NCBI GenBank assembly: GCA_947172415.1
Contig: OX359202.1
Location: 2,392,001 to 2,456,000 of the forward strand
DNA length: 64,000 nt
Direction: 5' to 3'
Source of the DNA: Chondrosia reniformis
Lineage: Eukaryota > Porifera > Demospongiae > Chondrillida > Chondrillidae
In this document: one piece after another, positions 55,151 to 64,000 of the stretch
Numbering within the stretch: the stretch's first letter is position 1
Layout: the number at the start of each line of letters is the position of its first letter
Notes under the pieces: generated by a model
Told to the model about the DNA's origin: nothing
Seen by the model: the letters and a program-made list of their open reading frames with translations, nothing else
Databases searched by the model: none
Made by a program: the position numbers and the translations under genes

Positions 55151-56109
55151 GGAATTAAAATCAAATCAAAAGATACATTTAACACACTTAACTCCTACCT
55201 TATTTATGACAATCCCTTCTAATTGCCCTAGATTGCCAACAAATCATCTTCAAAAACTAATCATCTTGAAAAACTATTCAATACATGTAAATGAGACCAA
55301 ATGTTTTCTCTCATTTGTCACATGCTATAGGGAAGTGATTCATACCAGAGCAGAAAGAGAGGAAAAGGCTCATGTATACTTAACTTAATTCTATTTCTTC
55401 ATTATAATAGATAAAAGTGAACTTCTTACCAGTGGGCCACACCAAGCTGAGACCTTATCAAGTGAGCGATACACCATTATTATAGAAAGCAAACCATATA
55501 CCCTTTCCTCTTTATTATTTGGAACCTGTGGTTATTACTTCATTTATAATACATGTAGGCCTATCCAAAGCAATTCAGAAATGTTTTACACCTACACCCA
55601 CAATTCATTTAAATAAGATGTAAAAAACTGGCTATAGCTAGTTCCAGTAATATCAGATTTACACGGACACACACAACCATTACATTTTAAATTTATAAGA
55701 AACGAGGCTGTAAAGGCTGAAATGTTCTACAGACAATAGACTAGAGACCAGTGGTCTCAAAAAGGAAGTTAAAGCAAACTAATAAATATAAACTGCATCC
55801 TGGGCATATTCAGAGGTATTAATTTGAACAATGTCAGCGCAAATTGGAGAGCATTTGAAAGAAATGTAAGGATTATAAAGATTGCTTTGTATACAAAATG
55901 TATAGGTCTATACTATATATGAGTTCATCTAATATCATTAGTGAGTGTTTGAGCTAAATATATATAATATAATATTTTCTATAAGTAAAAGCTTTCTTGC
56001 GAATTTTCCATCAACATCGAATTAATTTGCTGGGATTATTGGACAGTTACAACTTACACTACAATAATAGCAACACATTTAATACAAAATATACTATAAA
56101 ATCTATATA
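55151..56109. other. Intergenic, nothing recognised
   Basis: No conserved ORF or repeat was seen between the direct repeat and the pogo element. Confidence 0.4.
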
Positions 56110-57008
56110 CAGTGGAGACTGCATATAACGACCTCGGATTTAACAAGAGATTGACTATAGTGACTGTTTTTTGGTGGTAGGAGTGCCATTTGTTACCTAA
56201 ACAGTTTAGATCGGGTTTAACAACATCGAAAATAACGACAAATCGATTTTACTGACCTTTTTCTGGATCGAAAAGTTCAATATATCATCGAATTTAACGA
56301 CCATGCGGCGCATGAATAGTAATGAGCGCGTGTTTTCTTGCTCACCATGTCGTTAAAACAAAAGCACTTTTCAGTAGCGGAAAAGTATGCCATACTGAAG
56401 GAAATCGATGCAGGTGCGAAGCGTGCTCACCTAGAACAAAAGCATGGGATATCTCAGGGGACTCTAGCCAGGTTTCTGAAGAATAGAATGCAAATTGATA
56501 CTGCCATGACGAGTGCTGCGAACTTGGAGTCCAAAAGTTGCAAGACTTCACGTTATCTGAAATAGAAGATGCCTTGCTGCATGGGTTCAAGCGTTTGAGG
56601 GCTACAACTCCGGAATCCTGCATTTCTGAGTTAGACCTTCTAGAGAAGGCCAAGAAGATTTTGGAAAAATTGATGAGAGCGAAGTTCCAGGTTATGATGA
56701 GTCTGCCAACATCAATAAGAGCTGGATCGATCGCTGGCCTTCAGATTCACGACTTCCTTACTAACACACAGTTTAAACAACTGTGACAGCCCTACAATCA
56801 CACACTTTTTCCAGTCTACTGCCTAATTACTATCATGCATTATGACTCTAATTACAATCAGACTGAATTGAGGTACTTATTATTGTGTATTATGCATGTA
56901 TTCCTGTATAGCTGTGTAAAAAAGGTCCAGATTGGATTTAGTGACAGACTGGATTTACTGACTTTTTGGTCATGGCAAAACGAGTGTCGTTAAACCCAAT
57001 CTCCACGG
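56110..57008 (+). mobile_element. Deleted pogo/Tigger element with CENP-B-type HTH
   Basis: Ends 'cagtggagactgcatataac' and (right, reversed) 'ccgtggagattgggtttaac', TA at 56108-56109 and 57009-57010. 899 bp. The ORF at 56338-56565 starts MSLKQKHFSVAEKY and continues with 'HLEQKHGISQGTLARFLKNR', the DNA-binding HTH of pogo transposases. A frameshift follows, then the second HTH ('NINKSWIDRW' in another frame) and a stop; the catalytic domain is gone. Confidence 0.85.
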
Positions 57009-57029
57009 TAATATTAATATTCGTTTGCA

Positions 57030-57361
57030 GGTAACACCAACAGAGACACCAGATGTGTGCCTCTCCAGCATTGGAAAATTAGACATCCAAACTTTTAAGT
57101 CTGATTTTCAAAGGTGGAAAGCATGGCTTTTATCTATATAAGTCTGTGAGTGAGTGGGAGGAATTCATGGCAAATGGTATCCATGCACTCACAGCTCCAG
57201 ACAACTCAAAAGAATCCTGGATACTATCTAAGTTAATCGAATTAAAGGAAATACCAGAAAAGGATAGCATTGTGGAGGAGACAGACCTTTTTCAAATATA
57301 TACTGGCACTTTACTGGCAAAAAATTATAAAATGGTTGGTGTAAGGGGATTTTTGAGTTAA
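57030..57361 (+). CDS. Unassigned exon-like coding fragment
   Basis: After a good acceptor ('cgtttgcag', 57030) the frame reads 'SSIGKLDIQTFKSDFQRWKA', a TAA at about 57139, then in another frame 57146-57361 'EWEEFMANGIHALTAPDNSK' and 'IVEETDLFQIYTGTLLAKNY'. Composition looks like a real protein, and the end is cut by the TTAA element at 57362. No family was recognised; it could be a host exon remnant or transposon coding sequence. Confidence 0.35.
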
Positions 57362-58061
57362 CCCTTTGAGGTTTTTGGCCACTTTCCGGTTTTTCGTTTA
57401 ATTCTTTAAGAATTCATATGTGTAGTTATTATATCAATAGAAAAATGTTAGTGAAGTTACAGCGGCTAGCATTTTATATAAATGGAGTTATATAGACATA
57501 AAGAAGGTAAATAAACTAAGTTATGCAGAAAAATACTGAGGTGATAACAGAAAAACGCAGCGTAATAATTGAAAAAAATGACCGCCTCGAAGAAGATGAC
57601 TAAACGTTTTACCTTCGTTGGGTGAACACCAGTCACTAAAATCGACTTGAAACTGCTGCGAGAACAAAGTTCTTCCTTCGTAAGTTGTTATTACATTCGG
57701 TAAAGTACGTAGTTAGAGGTATATATAGGTTTCAATGCCCACGCTGCGCCGCAGGGAAGTCGCAATGAACGTTTTTTATTGAAAGGAAGAGTACTGCAAA
57801 GAAACACATCATTCTAAAGTTAACAAAGGTGTTTGTAAAGTGTAAAAGCTATACAATGAAACCTCACTAATCCGGACACCATCGGGACAGTGGAAATAGT
57901 CCTGATTAACCTGATGGGTGTCCTCATTTCAGGGGTTAGCTCTTTTACACTATAAAATCACACATTAAAATGATTTACACATTATCAGTCCAAAATAGCC
58001 ATAGAACAATGCAATACACACATGTACAGTATGACATATGGATGTACATGTAAGTGGATGC

Positions 58062-59705
58062 TCATGAAGTAAAAACTTCCAACAAAGAAAACTGCCTTGA
58101 ACATTTTGAGAGGTTCTGAAAATGTAGAGTAGTAAGTGAACTCATCAGAGACATAGTTTCTGTTGACTGGGGAGTATATCCTCTGCATTCCAGGAAGTAA
58201 CAGATGTCTTCAAGGCATGCAATTGCCTCTGGTAGATTATGAAATATTGGAGGTGGCAGTTCAGTAGATTCTTCATCACATTCTGACTCTACATCACTCC
58301 TCTCCTGTGTCTTCAATATGCACTGACTTACTGCTAGATGGACCAATTTCATTTCCATCGGTCATCAGTCAAATCAGCACAGATGGCCAGATCTTCTGCA
58401 ATCAAAACTAGCTCATTAGCTAAACAGGGATTTTCTACTTTTAGCTGGTCAATCAGATCCTCTGATTCATCATCCCTCACTAACTGGCCTTGATCATCAT
58501 CAAGATCAAGAAAAGGATCCTCTGTAGGTACTTCCGTGTTGACCACTTGAAAGCTTTGGTTTAGGATACCTGCTTTTCTGAAGCACTTAATTCTTAATTG
58601 TGTCTGAACTGACTTGACTCCAAGCCTGAGCAATCGATCAGATGGCATGGAGAACATTGAGTGATTTGACAATATCTGAAGCTGTTGTGCACTCTTCTAT
58701 CTTTGCTAAGATGAATCGCATGAGTAACTTGCAGTAGTACAAATGTTTTAAAATCTGAATTATACCCAAGTCTAAGGGTTGGAGCTTTGAGGTGGTGTTA
58801 TGTGGTAGAAAAAAAACCTGGATGTTGCAGTATTTATCTGCTAAGTCAGAGGGATGGCATCCTGCATTGTCCATAAAGAGAAGAATTGATCGGTCCTTAG
58901 CTTTCAGCTTACGATTCAGTGACACAAGTACTTCATGCAAAATATCCCCAGTCATCCATGACTTTGGTTGACTATAGTAACGACCTGGAAGACTCTCTTT
59001 CCTAACACCCCTGAAACTGCGGGGATTTTGGGACTTCCAAATCACAACAGGAGGAGATTCAGATTCTCCCACAGCAATGACAAAGAATGCAATGGTCACC
59101 CTGTGTTTGCTCTTCTTGCCACCTTTGCACACTCCTTTCACCTGCCCCAACCCTTTATCTGGAAGCGCTTTCCAAAAACATCCAGTCTCATCAACGTTCC
59201 AGATATCTTCAGGCTTTTAACCCTCAAGTATTTGTGGCAATCTTTCCTTCCACGACTCATCTGTGTCACTTCTAACAACTCCAGACTCACCAGAAATCGT
59301 CCTTTGCTTGATGTTGTTCCTCACTTTCCACCAGTGTAGCCAACCACTAGATGCCTTAAAATCAGTGTGACCAAGATGTTCTGCAATTGTCATTACCTTT
59401 TCAGCTAACAGGTTACCATCGGGATAGATATTCCTCTGGACACACAGTTAATACCACTGGTACAAGGCATCATTGAGATCAGCATATTCAGAGGCTCGAT
59501 TTCTCTTACATGCTTGACGCAAACTATCACAAGCATTTGACTCATAAAGCTCTCTTATTGCCTCCTTGTTCTTCAGAATTGTGCTGACTTGAGTCTTACC
59601 ACACTGAAAGATTTCTGCTAACTTTCTCATGCCTAGTTTCGGTTCTCTCTAAGCTGTCAGCTCGTATTTGATCTTTAGAGACAGGTCGTTTTGTTTACCA
59701 GTTGC
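58062..59705 (-). pseudogene. Tigger/pogo transposase, multiply broken
   Basis: It starts at about 59705 (MATGKQNDLSLKIKYELTA, then an in-frame TAG at about 59651), followed by the HTH 'MRKLAEIFQCGKTQVSTILK'. The DDE domain (58638-59150) has 'SKHRVTIAFFVIA', 'SWMTGDILHEVL', 'ILLFMDNAGCHP' (Asp) and 'FFLPHNTTSKLQPLDLGII' (Asp of the DD(D) triad). The acidic C-terminal region is at 58062-58672. At least three frame changes. This family is the source of the CENP-B and Jerky host genes. Confidence 0.87.
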
Positions 59706-59820
59706 CATCTCACACACATAAGCACGTGGCCCCGAATTAATCCTTGACCCGACTCTGCAATGCACAACAGTGATTGGAACCTGGCCTATGTGTACCAGAG
59801 ATCAAGACAGTAAGCAAGCA

Positions 59821-60150
59821 TGGCTAGTCAACCACCATCTGGAAGCACAGCGTTTGAAATGCAGTCTTTCGTGAGGGGATATCACTCCTACTTGGATGTC
59901 TGGGACCTCGAGTTGGAGAAGTGTTAGCGCTAGAAAGATAGCCCCACAACGTGGCAGATCAGCTAGCCGTGTCAGTCGTCAGAAGTTGTCATACTGTTGG
60001 GCACATACCTTTCAATCTGGCTCCCACTTTTTGAAAAGATCCTTTAACAAGGGAACTGCAGAGATCACTGGTGAAAAAGTAAACCATGGCGGAGGCTATG
60101 GACTGGAGATACCGTGCATGTATCGTCTGTACAGACCTAAGACCTACATT
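59821..60150 (+). pseudogene. HIRAN-like / uncharacterised invertebrate protein fragment inside the Tigger element
   Basis: Opposite to the transposase: 'FEMQSFVRGYHSYLDVWDLE' , then in another frame 'FLKRSFNKGTAEITGEKVNH' and 'GGGYGLEIPCMYRLY'. The order FVRGYH.Y.D.W, FL.R..NK...E.TGE.VN.G.GYG.EIPC is that of an uncharacterised protein family common in sponge and cnidarian genomes, with a HIRAN-like flavour. I am sure of the recurrence only from general recollection. Stops and one frame change show decay. Confidence 0.5.
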
Positions 60151-60863
60151 AAGAGAGCCAAGACTGTAATATCGTGGGTTAACTATAATGCCGTGGCAAA
60201 CATGCAGCCTAGAAATCACTTGTGCACAGCAGTAACTTATTCAATCAACTTACTCTTACAATAAATACACACATATATAAAGTACACTTAAGTGATTATC
60301 TGTAGCTGACTAGTGACTTAATAGATATGACTTGACATAGTTATACAACATTACAAAGACCAGGTTCAGTGGTGAGTGTGGTCTTCAGGAACACATGGAC
60401 TGTCACAGAAATGATCATCCGTATTAATAGTTCACGTTTACCATTAATCAGTATTGATGTATTTGATTTTGTTAACCATTTTTTGTCCACTTTATGGAAT
60501 AGCGGGGTATCCGCATTTGAGGGGTTAAACTATACGGGAATGCAATTCGTGCACATGCAAAACGTCCGGTGTCCGCATTTCAGGGTTTCAGATTAGCGAG
60601 GTTCCACTGTATACCTACAATGATCATATATATGTATAGGGCGGCGTGCGGTAAGTCCTACAGATGAAGACGTTCAAAAAACTTACTTCTTTCAGAATGC
60701 ATAAATTTAAGAATACTGCCTTTATCCAATCCTTAACAATAGAAAAACTTGGAGAGAACGGTTTAAAATCGTACAAAAAAACGTTCTTCTTCTTGGCCAC
60801 TTTAGTGGTCTAAAAACCGTAAGGGCCTAGCGAACGTGAAACACTCAAACTGTAAAGGGTTAA

Positions 60864-61293
60864 TAAACACACCATATATAGTAAAAATCATTTCACCACT
60901 AAAGTTTAATATAATCCAAATTTCAGGTTTACTATTTTAAAAACATTTGTTTCATCTTCGAAATTCCATTAATTACTTCTTACAGACCTACTCCTATATA
61001 AATAATAATAGATACCATGTATTTTCTAGTGGGAAGCACACAATACAAAATCCTGCCAGATGTAGGGATATGGATATAATGTTTCTAGTTTCTGCACTTT
61101 TTATGTAGCATGAGCTATAGCTAGTAATTAGATTTTTATTGTATTTTGTTTTGCAATGTCGGACAAATTATGATGTCATTAAAATGGAAAATTTTATTAA
61201 AGCCTTGACTCTAGGACCATCATACTCAATAGTAAGGTTATCGCTCCCGTTCCTACAAAATAATACAGTGCTGAATATTTAGAGTAGCTTCGC
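60864..61293. other. Intergenic, nothing recognised
   Basis: Spacer between two TTAA elements without gene or repeat signal. Confidence 0.4.
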
Positions 61294-61297
61294 TTAA

Positions 61298-61764
61298 CCT
61301 TTTTCCGCCCACATTACAGCATAATCGTTACACACCTTACTGCCCAATGACCACTTTTGTGGCTCGAGAGTAAAAACTACCTAGTCTAACCTTTTCAAGG
61401 TCCATTTTCATCTTTAATAATTGTAAAATCCTCCAACTAACCTTCCCTCAAGTTATTAAGAGCAACAAATACTGTAAAACCAAAAAGCGCCAAGGAAATA
61501 GGTCATTTTAAAAATTTGCGTTTTTCGTTAACGCTTGTGTAATTTGTATACCTATAAATATAAATATAAAACCATATAAATTTCTTCCTTTTATAATACA
61601 GTAATACTATGGTTTAAACCTATAATATTTAAGACGAAGATTCTTATACGTAAGTGCTATCGATGCATATAAATTTCGAAGAGATCGTACGATTGTTTAA
61701 CTTAGCGGGCAGTAACAGTCTGCAGAATTTCAAGCCACAAAAGTGGTCTTCGGGCAGTAAAGGG
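61298..61764. mobile_element. TTAA-flanked piggyBac-like MITE, 467 bp
   Basis: Ends 'cctttttccgcccacattac' and (right, reversed) 'ccctttactgcccgaagacc' with TTAA at 61294-61297 and 61765-61768. Subterminal 'gaccacttttgtggctc' as in 41931-42388. Confidence 0.82.
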
Positions 61765-61768
61765 TTAA

Positions 61769-62690
61769 GAAGCAGCCCGAAAGTTTATTTCCTTTTTCAG
61801 CGGGTGAAGATGATGATGAATAATAAAGGTAATCGGATATTTCAAAGTTTGTTTATTTGCCAGCGGAACATGGTTGCTTCCCTTAAAGACCAGCTTATAG
61901 CGTGGCTGTTTTATATTTAACTCTACATAACCTTAGTTTGGCGATTTTCAGCCTATTTCAGCATTTCACTCTTATGAAAATGTATAGGGAAAACAAAACA
62001 ACCGGGAGCATCCCTACATAGAGAGTACTGTATGATTATAACGGTTAAATGTTTTGTTAGACTATAATCAACTTAACAAAAACACTTCACCGTACTTGCA
62101 ATTGATCCTCTCAGAGAAATGTCACATAATTCAGGTCACCAGGTCTAATAAAAACTAAATATAATCAATTTTGAACGGCAATAAAACGATTAGGACTTAC
62201 AAAATCTTCTGACCAAGCAATGATTGTGTGCTGTCTTCTGTCTTGAGCAACATCCTTTAGCACATGCTCAGCAGCAATAGAATTATATATACATCCAGTG
62301 ATAGTGGCCATCTTTGTAAGTGTATTATAAAATGGCCGCTTCAAAGGGATATTCTTTTAGTAGGCCATTTCGCAGGTAGAATGAATTTTTAAGGCTTAAT
62401 TTTAACATTATGGTGATTGTTTAACTCAATGGAGTCTTTATCAATATAATATTTGAACTTATCTCACAAAATTTAGGAATTTCAAGTTTAAATAGAGGAG
62501 TTGCCCCCGTGCTCGAATTACTAAAGCCACTTTGTTTTGGGCTTATCATATACTCATAATCCTAACGATTCTTCACACTTTAGTATACTTATATATGAAA
62601 ATAATAACAAAGGAATTAATAGTCTATTTAAGCTTCCCTAACACCACCATTTTCAAATTAATGTATATATAAGCCTAACAACCCAAAGTA
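61769..62690. other. Intergenic, nothing recognised
   Basis: No gene, RNA or clear repeat seen. Confidence 0.4.
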
Positions 62691-62699
62691 TTTATAAGA

Positions 62700-62845
62700 A
62701 TCAACCAATATTAGGAGCCGTAAATCCATATTTCGGGTTATGGAAAAAGCCAAATTTGGATTTTTAGGAATCAGAAAAACAAAGTTTGGGGTTTTCTGGA
62801 ATCTGAAAAGCCAAATTTGGGTTTTTTCCATAACAAAATCCAAAT
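62700..62845. repeat. Tandem repeat around 'gccaaatttgg', about 3 copies
   Basis: 'gccaaatttggatttttagg', 'acaaagtttggggttttctgg' (first 20 bases the same pattern) and 'gccaaatttgggttttttcc' alternate with 'gaatcagaaaa'-type spacers. The ends 'ttatggaaaa' and 'ttttccataa' make the block an imperfect palindrome. Confidence 0.7.
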
Positions 62846-62879
62846 TGCTTCACAATGTAAATGCTTTGCTTTACTGAAA

Positions 62880-63062
62880 CAGGTATACACAGGAAGTTAC
62901 AAGCCACCACCTACAAAGAGGCATATCCTTGGTGTTACAGACCTCTTAGGTCTCAGGGAGAGTCATTTGGTAGCCATTAATGTTGCTGAGACCAACAAGC
63001 AGCCGTCCATTGCCAAATGTACTAAGACTAATGGTGGCTGGGTCAACGTAGTCCGGATGAAA
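62880..63062 (+). CDS. Unassigned exon-like segment
   Basis: Between a plausible acceptor ('ttactgaaacag', 62882) and donor ('gaaaggtagct', 63064), the frame reads 'TKRHILGVTDLLGLRESHLV' and 'TKTNGGWVNVVRMKG'. It is 60 codons without stop and protein-like in composition. No family recognised; it may be an exon of a gene whose other exons are lost or lie elsewhere. Confidence 0.35.
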
Positions 63063-63215
63063 GGTAGCTATACCTCAAGTTGGAAACTCCATATAGACCA
63101 TCAGAAAGGGAAAAAATGGCTGAATGGGAAGATTCATTTCCGATTGAATCAATATTTTTGTACAACTTTGACTTAATACCAAATGGACATTTAAGAAAAC
63201 AAACTATTAAACATA

Positions 63216-63450
63216 TTAAATCCACATACACAAGTCTTGAAGAAGAAAAATCACAATTTGCTTAACTGTAGATTTTTGGTCAATGCATCCCCTACCAGCC
63301 CTAAAACCGCCTTGTTCATCCTTCACCTTGTCCACTGTCAGCACCCTCACTCTCTCATTCAAGACCCTAGCAAAAAACCTTCCAACAATACTGATTAAGC
63401 TAATTCCCCTGAAGTTGGTGCAATTCATTTTGCTACCCTTCTTATGAATT
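63216..63450 (-). pseudogene. RTE-like reverse transcriptase fragment
   Basis: 'NFRGISLISIVGRFFARVLN' and 'EQGGFRAGRGCIDQ' are the RT finger motifs (N.RGIS.L, Q.GFR.GR.C.D). It is about 70 codons long and bordered by a (TTA)n stretch at 63450. Related to, but not the same as, the LINE at 26.8-29.7 kb. Confidence 0.75.
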
Positions 63451-63605
63451 TATTATTATTATTTTTTAATGTATAGCCCCGTCAGCCCAAGGCTGGTATG
63501 AATTGGGGAACCTTACAAAAGCACAAAAACAGATAAACATAACAATACAGGAATATCAGTTAGGGACACGTAATTTATCCGGTTTAGTTCTAACTACCTC
63601 TGGAG

Positions 63606-64000
63606 TTACTTCAATAGCAGTCCAAAAGCGGCAGCGACCCCGATGTAACGTGAAGCCTGGCTGACCATCAACCCGCACATATTCAATGGTCTTGCAACTT
63701 TGCAGATACTTTTTAAGCTATCATCATCCATTTCATCTCCATCATCACCAAGGTTGTGAAGCTTGATAGGGGTCAGTGCTAACCCACCTCCTCTATCAGT
63801 AAACTTCAGTGCAGGGCCAACATTCTCTTCCAAAACAAACTCAGCATTTTCATAAACCTTTTGCCCACTTTGCACTATCCTATCCAGGACTGGAGGGTCA
63901 TCATCACAACATGCATCCTCTTCTTTCACATGCCTCAGCTTACTGACTAGTGGTGTATCAGGAGGTAGAAAGGGTGCCTGGACTTCATTAACATTAGCTG
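63606..64000 (-). CDS. Partial ORF running off the window, unassigned
   Basis: The minus frame is open from the window edge to a stop at 63606 (about 130 codons): 'PFLPPDTPLVSKLRHVKEED', 'VLDRIVQSGQKVYENAEFVL' and a Gly/Asp-rich 'NLGDDGDEMDDDSLKSICKV'. It is acidic and protein-like with no family recognised. Its neighbour is an RT fragment, so it may be transposon coding sequence. Confidence 0.4.
   Translation of the reverse strand, partial: ANVNEVQAPFLPPDTPLVSKLRHVKEEDACCDDDPPVLDRIVQSGQKVYENAEFVLEENVGPALKFTDRGGGLALTPIKLHNLGDDGDEMDDDSLKSICKVARPLNMCGLMVSQASRYIGVAAAFGLLLK

Larger units (their letters stand above)
57854..60609 (-). mobile_element. Tigger/pogo transposon, 2756 bp, nested in the TTAA element
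   Basis: Ends 'caatgaaacctcactaatcc' and (right, reversed) 'cagtggaacctcgctaatct' with TA at 57852-57853 and 60610-60611. It carries a broken transposase on the minus strand (58062-59705) and, between the transposase start and the right end, a plus-strand fragment of another gene (59821-60150). Confidence 0.87.
57362..60859. mobile_element. TTAA-flanked piggyBac-like element hosting a nested Tigger
   Basis: Ends 'ccctttgaggtttttggcca' and (right, reversed) 'ccctttacagtttgagtgtt' with TTAA at 57358-57361 and 60860-60863. Subterminal 'ggccactt'/'agtggcc' as in the other family members. Taking out the Tigger (57854-60609) leaves about 740 bp of non-coding element. Confidence 0.8.

Noticed and set aside
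1-64000. Bacterial or organellar origin
   Set aside because: Consistent GT-AG introns, animal gene families and eukaryotic transposon classes throughout.

Overview
The window is eukaryotic nuclear DNA: AT-rich, with split genes, GT-AG introns, microsatellites and many transposon families. Three host genes with recognisable animal orthologues (SPRTN, DENND10 and the gamete fusogen HAP2/GCS1), a single-exon carbohydrate-type sulfotransferase, short introns between conserved exons and abundant pogo, Harbinger, piggyBac-like, RTE, Gypsy and Penelope-like remnants suggest an early-branching metazoan. A demosponge is my best guess; a cnidarian is not excluded. No species can be named from sequence alone.

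Layout. 1-10.8 kb is transposon graveyard: a multi-exon KRBA2-like integrase gene split by a TA-flanked element (2.5-6.2 kb), a TTA-flanked Harbinger MITE (7.6-8.0 kb), foldback repeats and a LINE tail. 10.8-22.8 kb is a gene island: a sulfotransferase (minus) divergent from SPRTN (plus, 5 exons), followed after about 300 bp by DENND10 (plus, 9 exons). The last DENND10 intron (5.7 kb) holds a 33-bp minisatellite and a broken Gypsy element that is itself split by a MITE. 24.5-37.8 kb is a HAP2/GCS1 gene in 13 exons. All exon phases join and the model gives 771 codons, although introns 5, 6 and 7 hold an antisense RTE LINE, three pogo-type MITEs, a GC-palindrome element and a canonical hammerhead ribozyme on the minus strand. 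38-64 kb is again repeat-dominated: a CCAG-flanked element carrying a Ulp1-like protease plus PHD finger, a Penelope-like RT split by a TTAA element, a two-ORF Harbinger, a LINE with an 82-bp target duplication, a gag-like ORF, pogo/Tigger elements, and a TTAA element with a 2.76-kb Tigger nested inside it. Three exon-like ORFs (57.0, 62.9 and 63.6-64.0 kb) remain unassigned.

How the genes relate. The host genes are unrelated housekeeping or reproductive genes and do not form an operon-like unit: DNA-protein crosslink repair (SPRTN), late endosome and Rab function (DENND10), gamete membrane fusion (HAP2), Golgi sulfation (sulfotransferase). The most interesting signals are the complete HAP2 gene, the hammerhead ribozyme antisense in its intron 7 with a decayed relative in intron 6, and several nested insertions whose target duplications can be read base by base.
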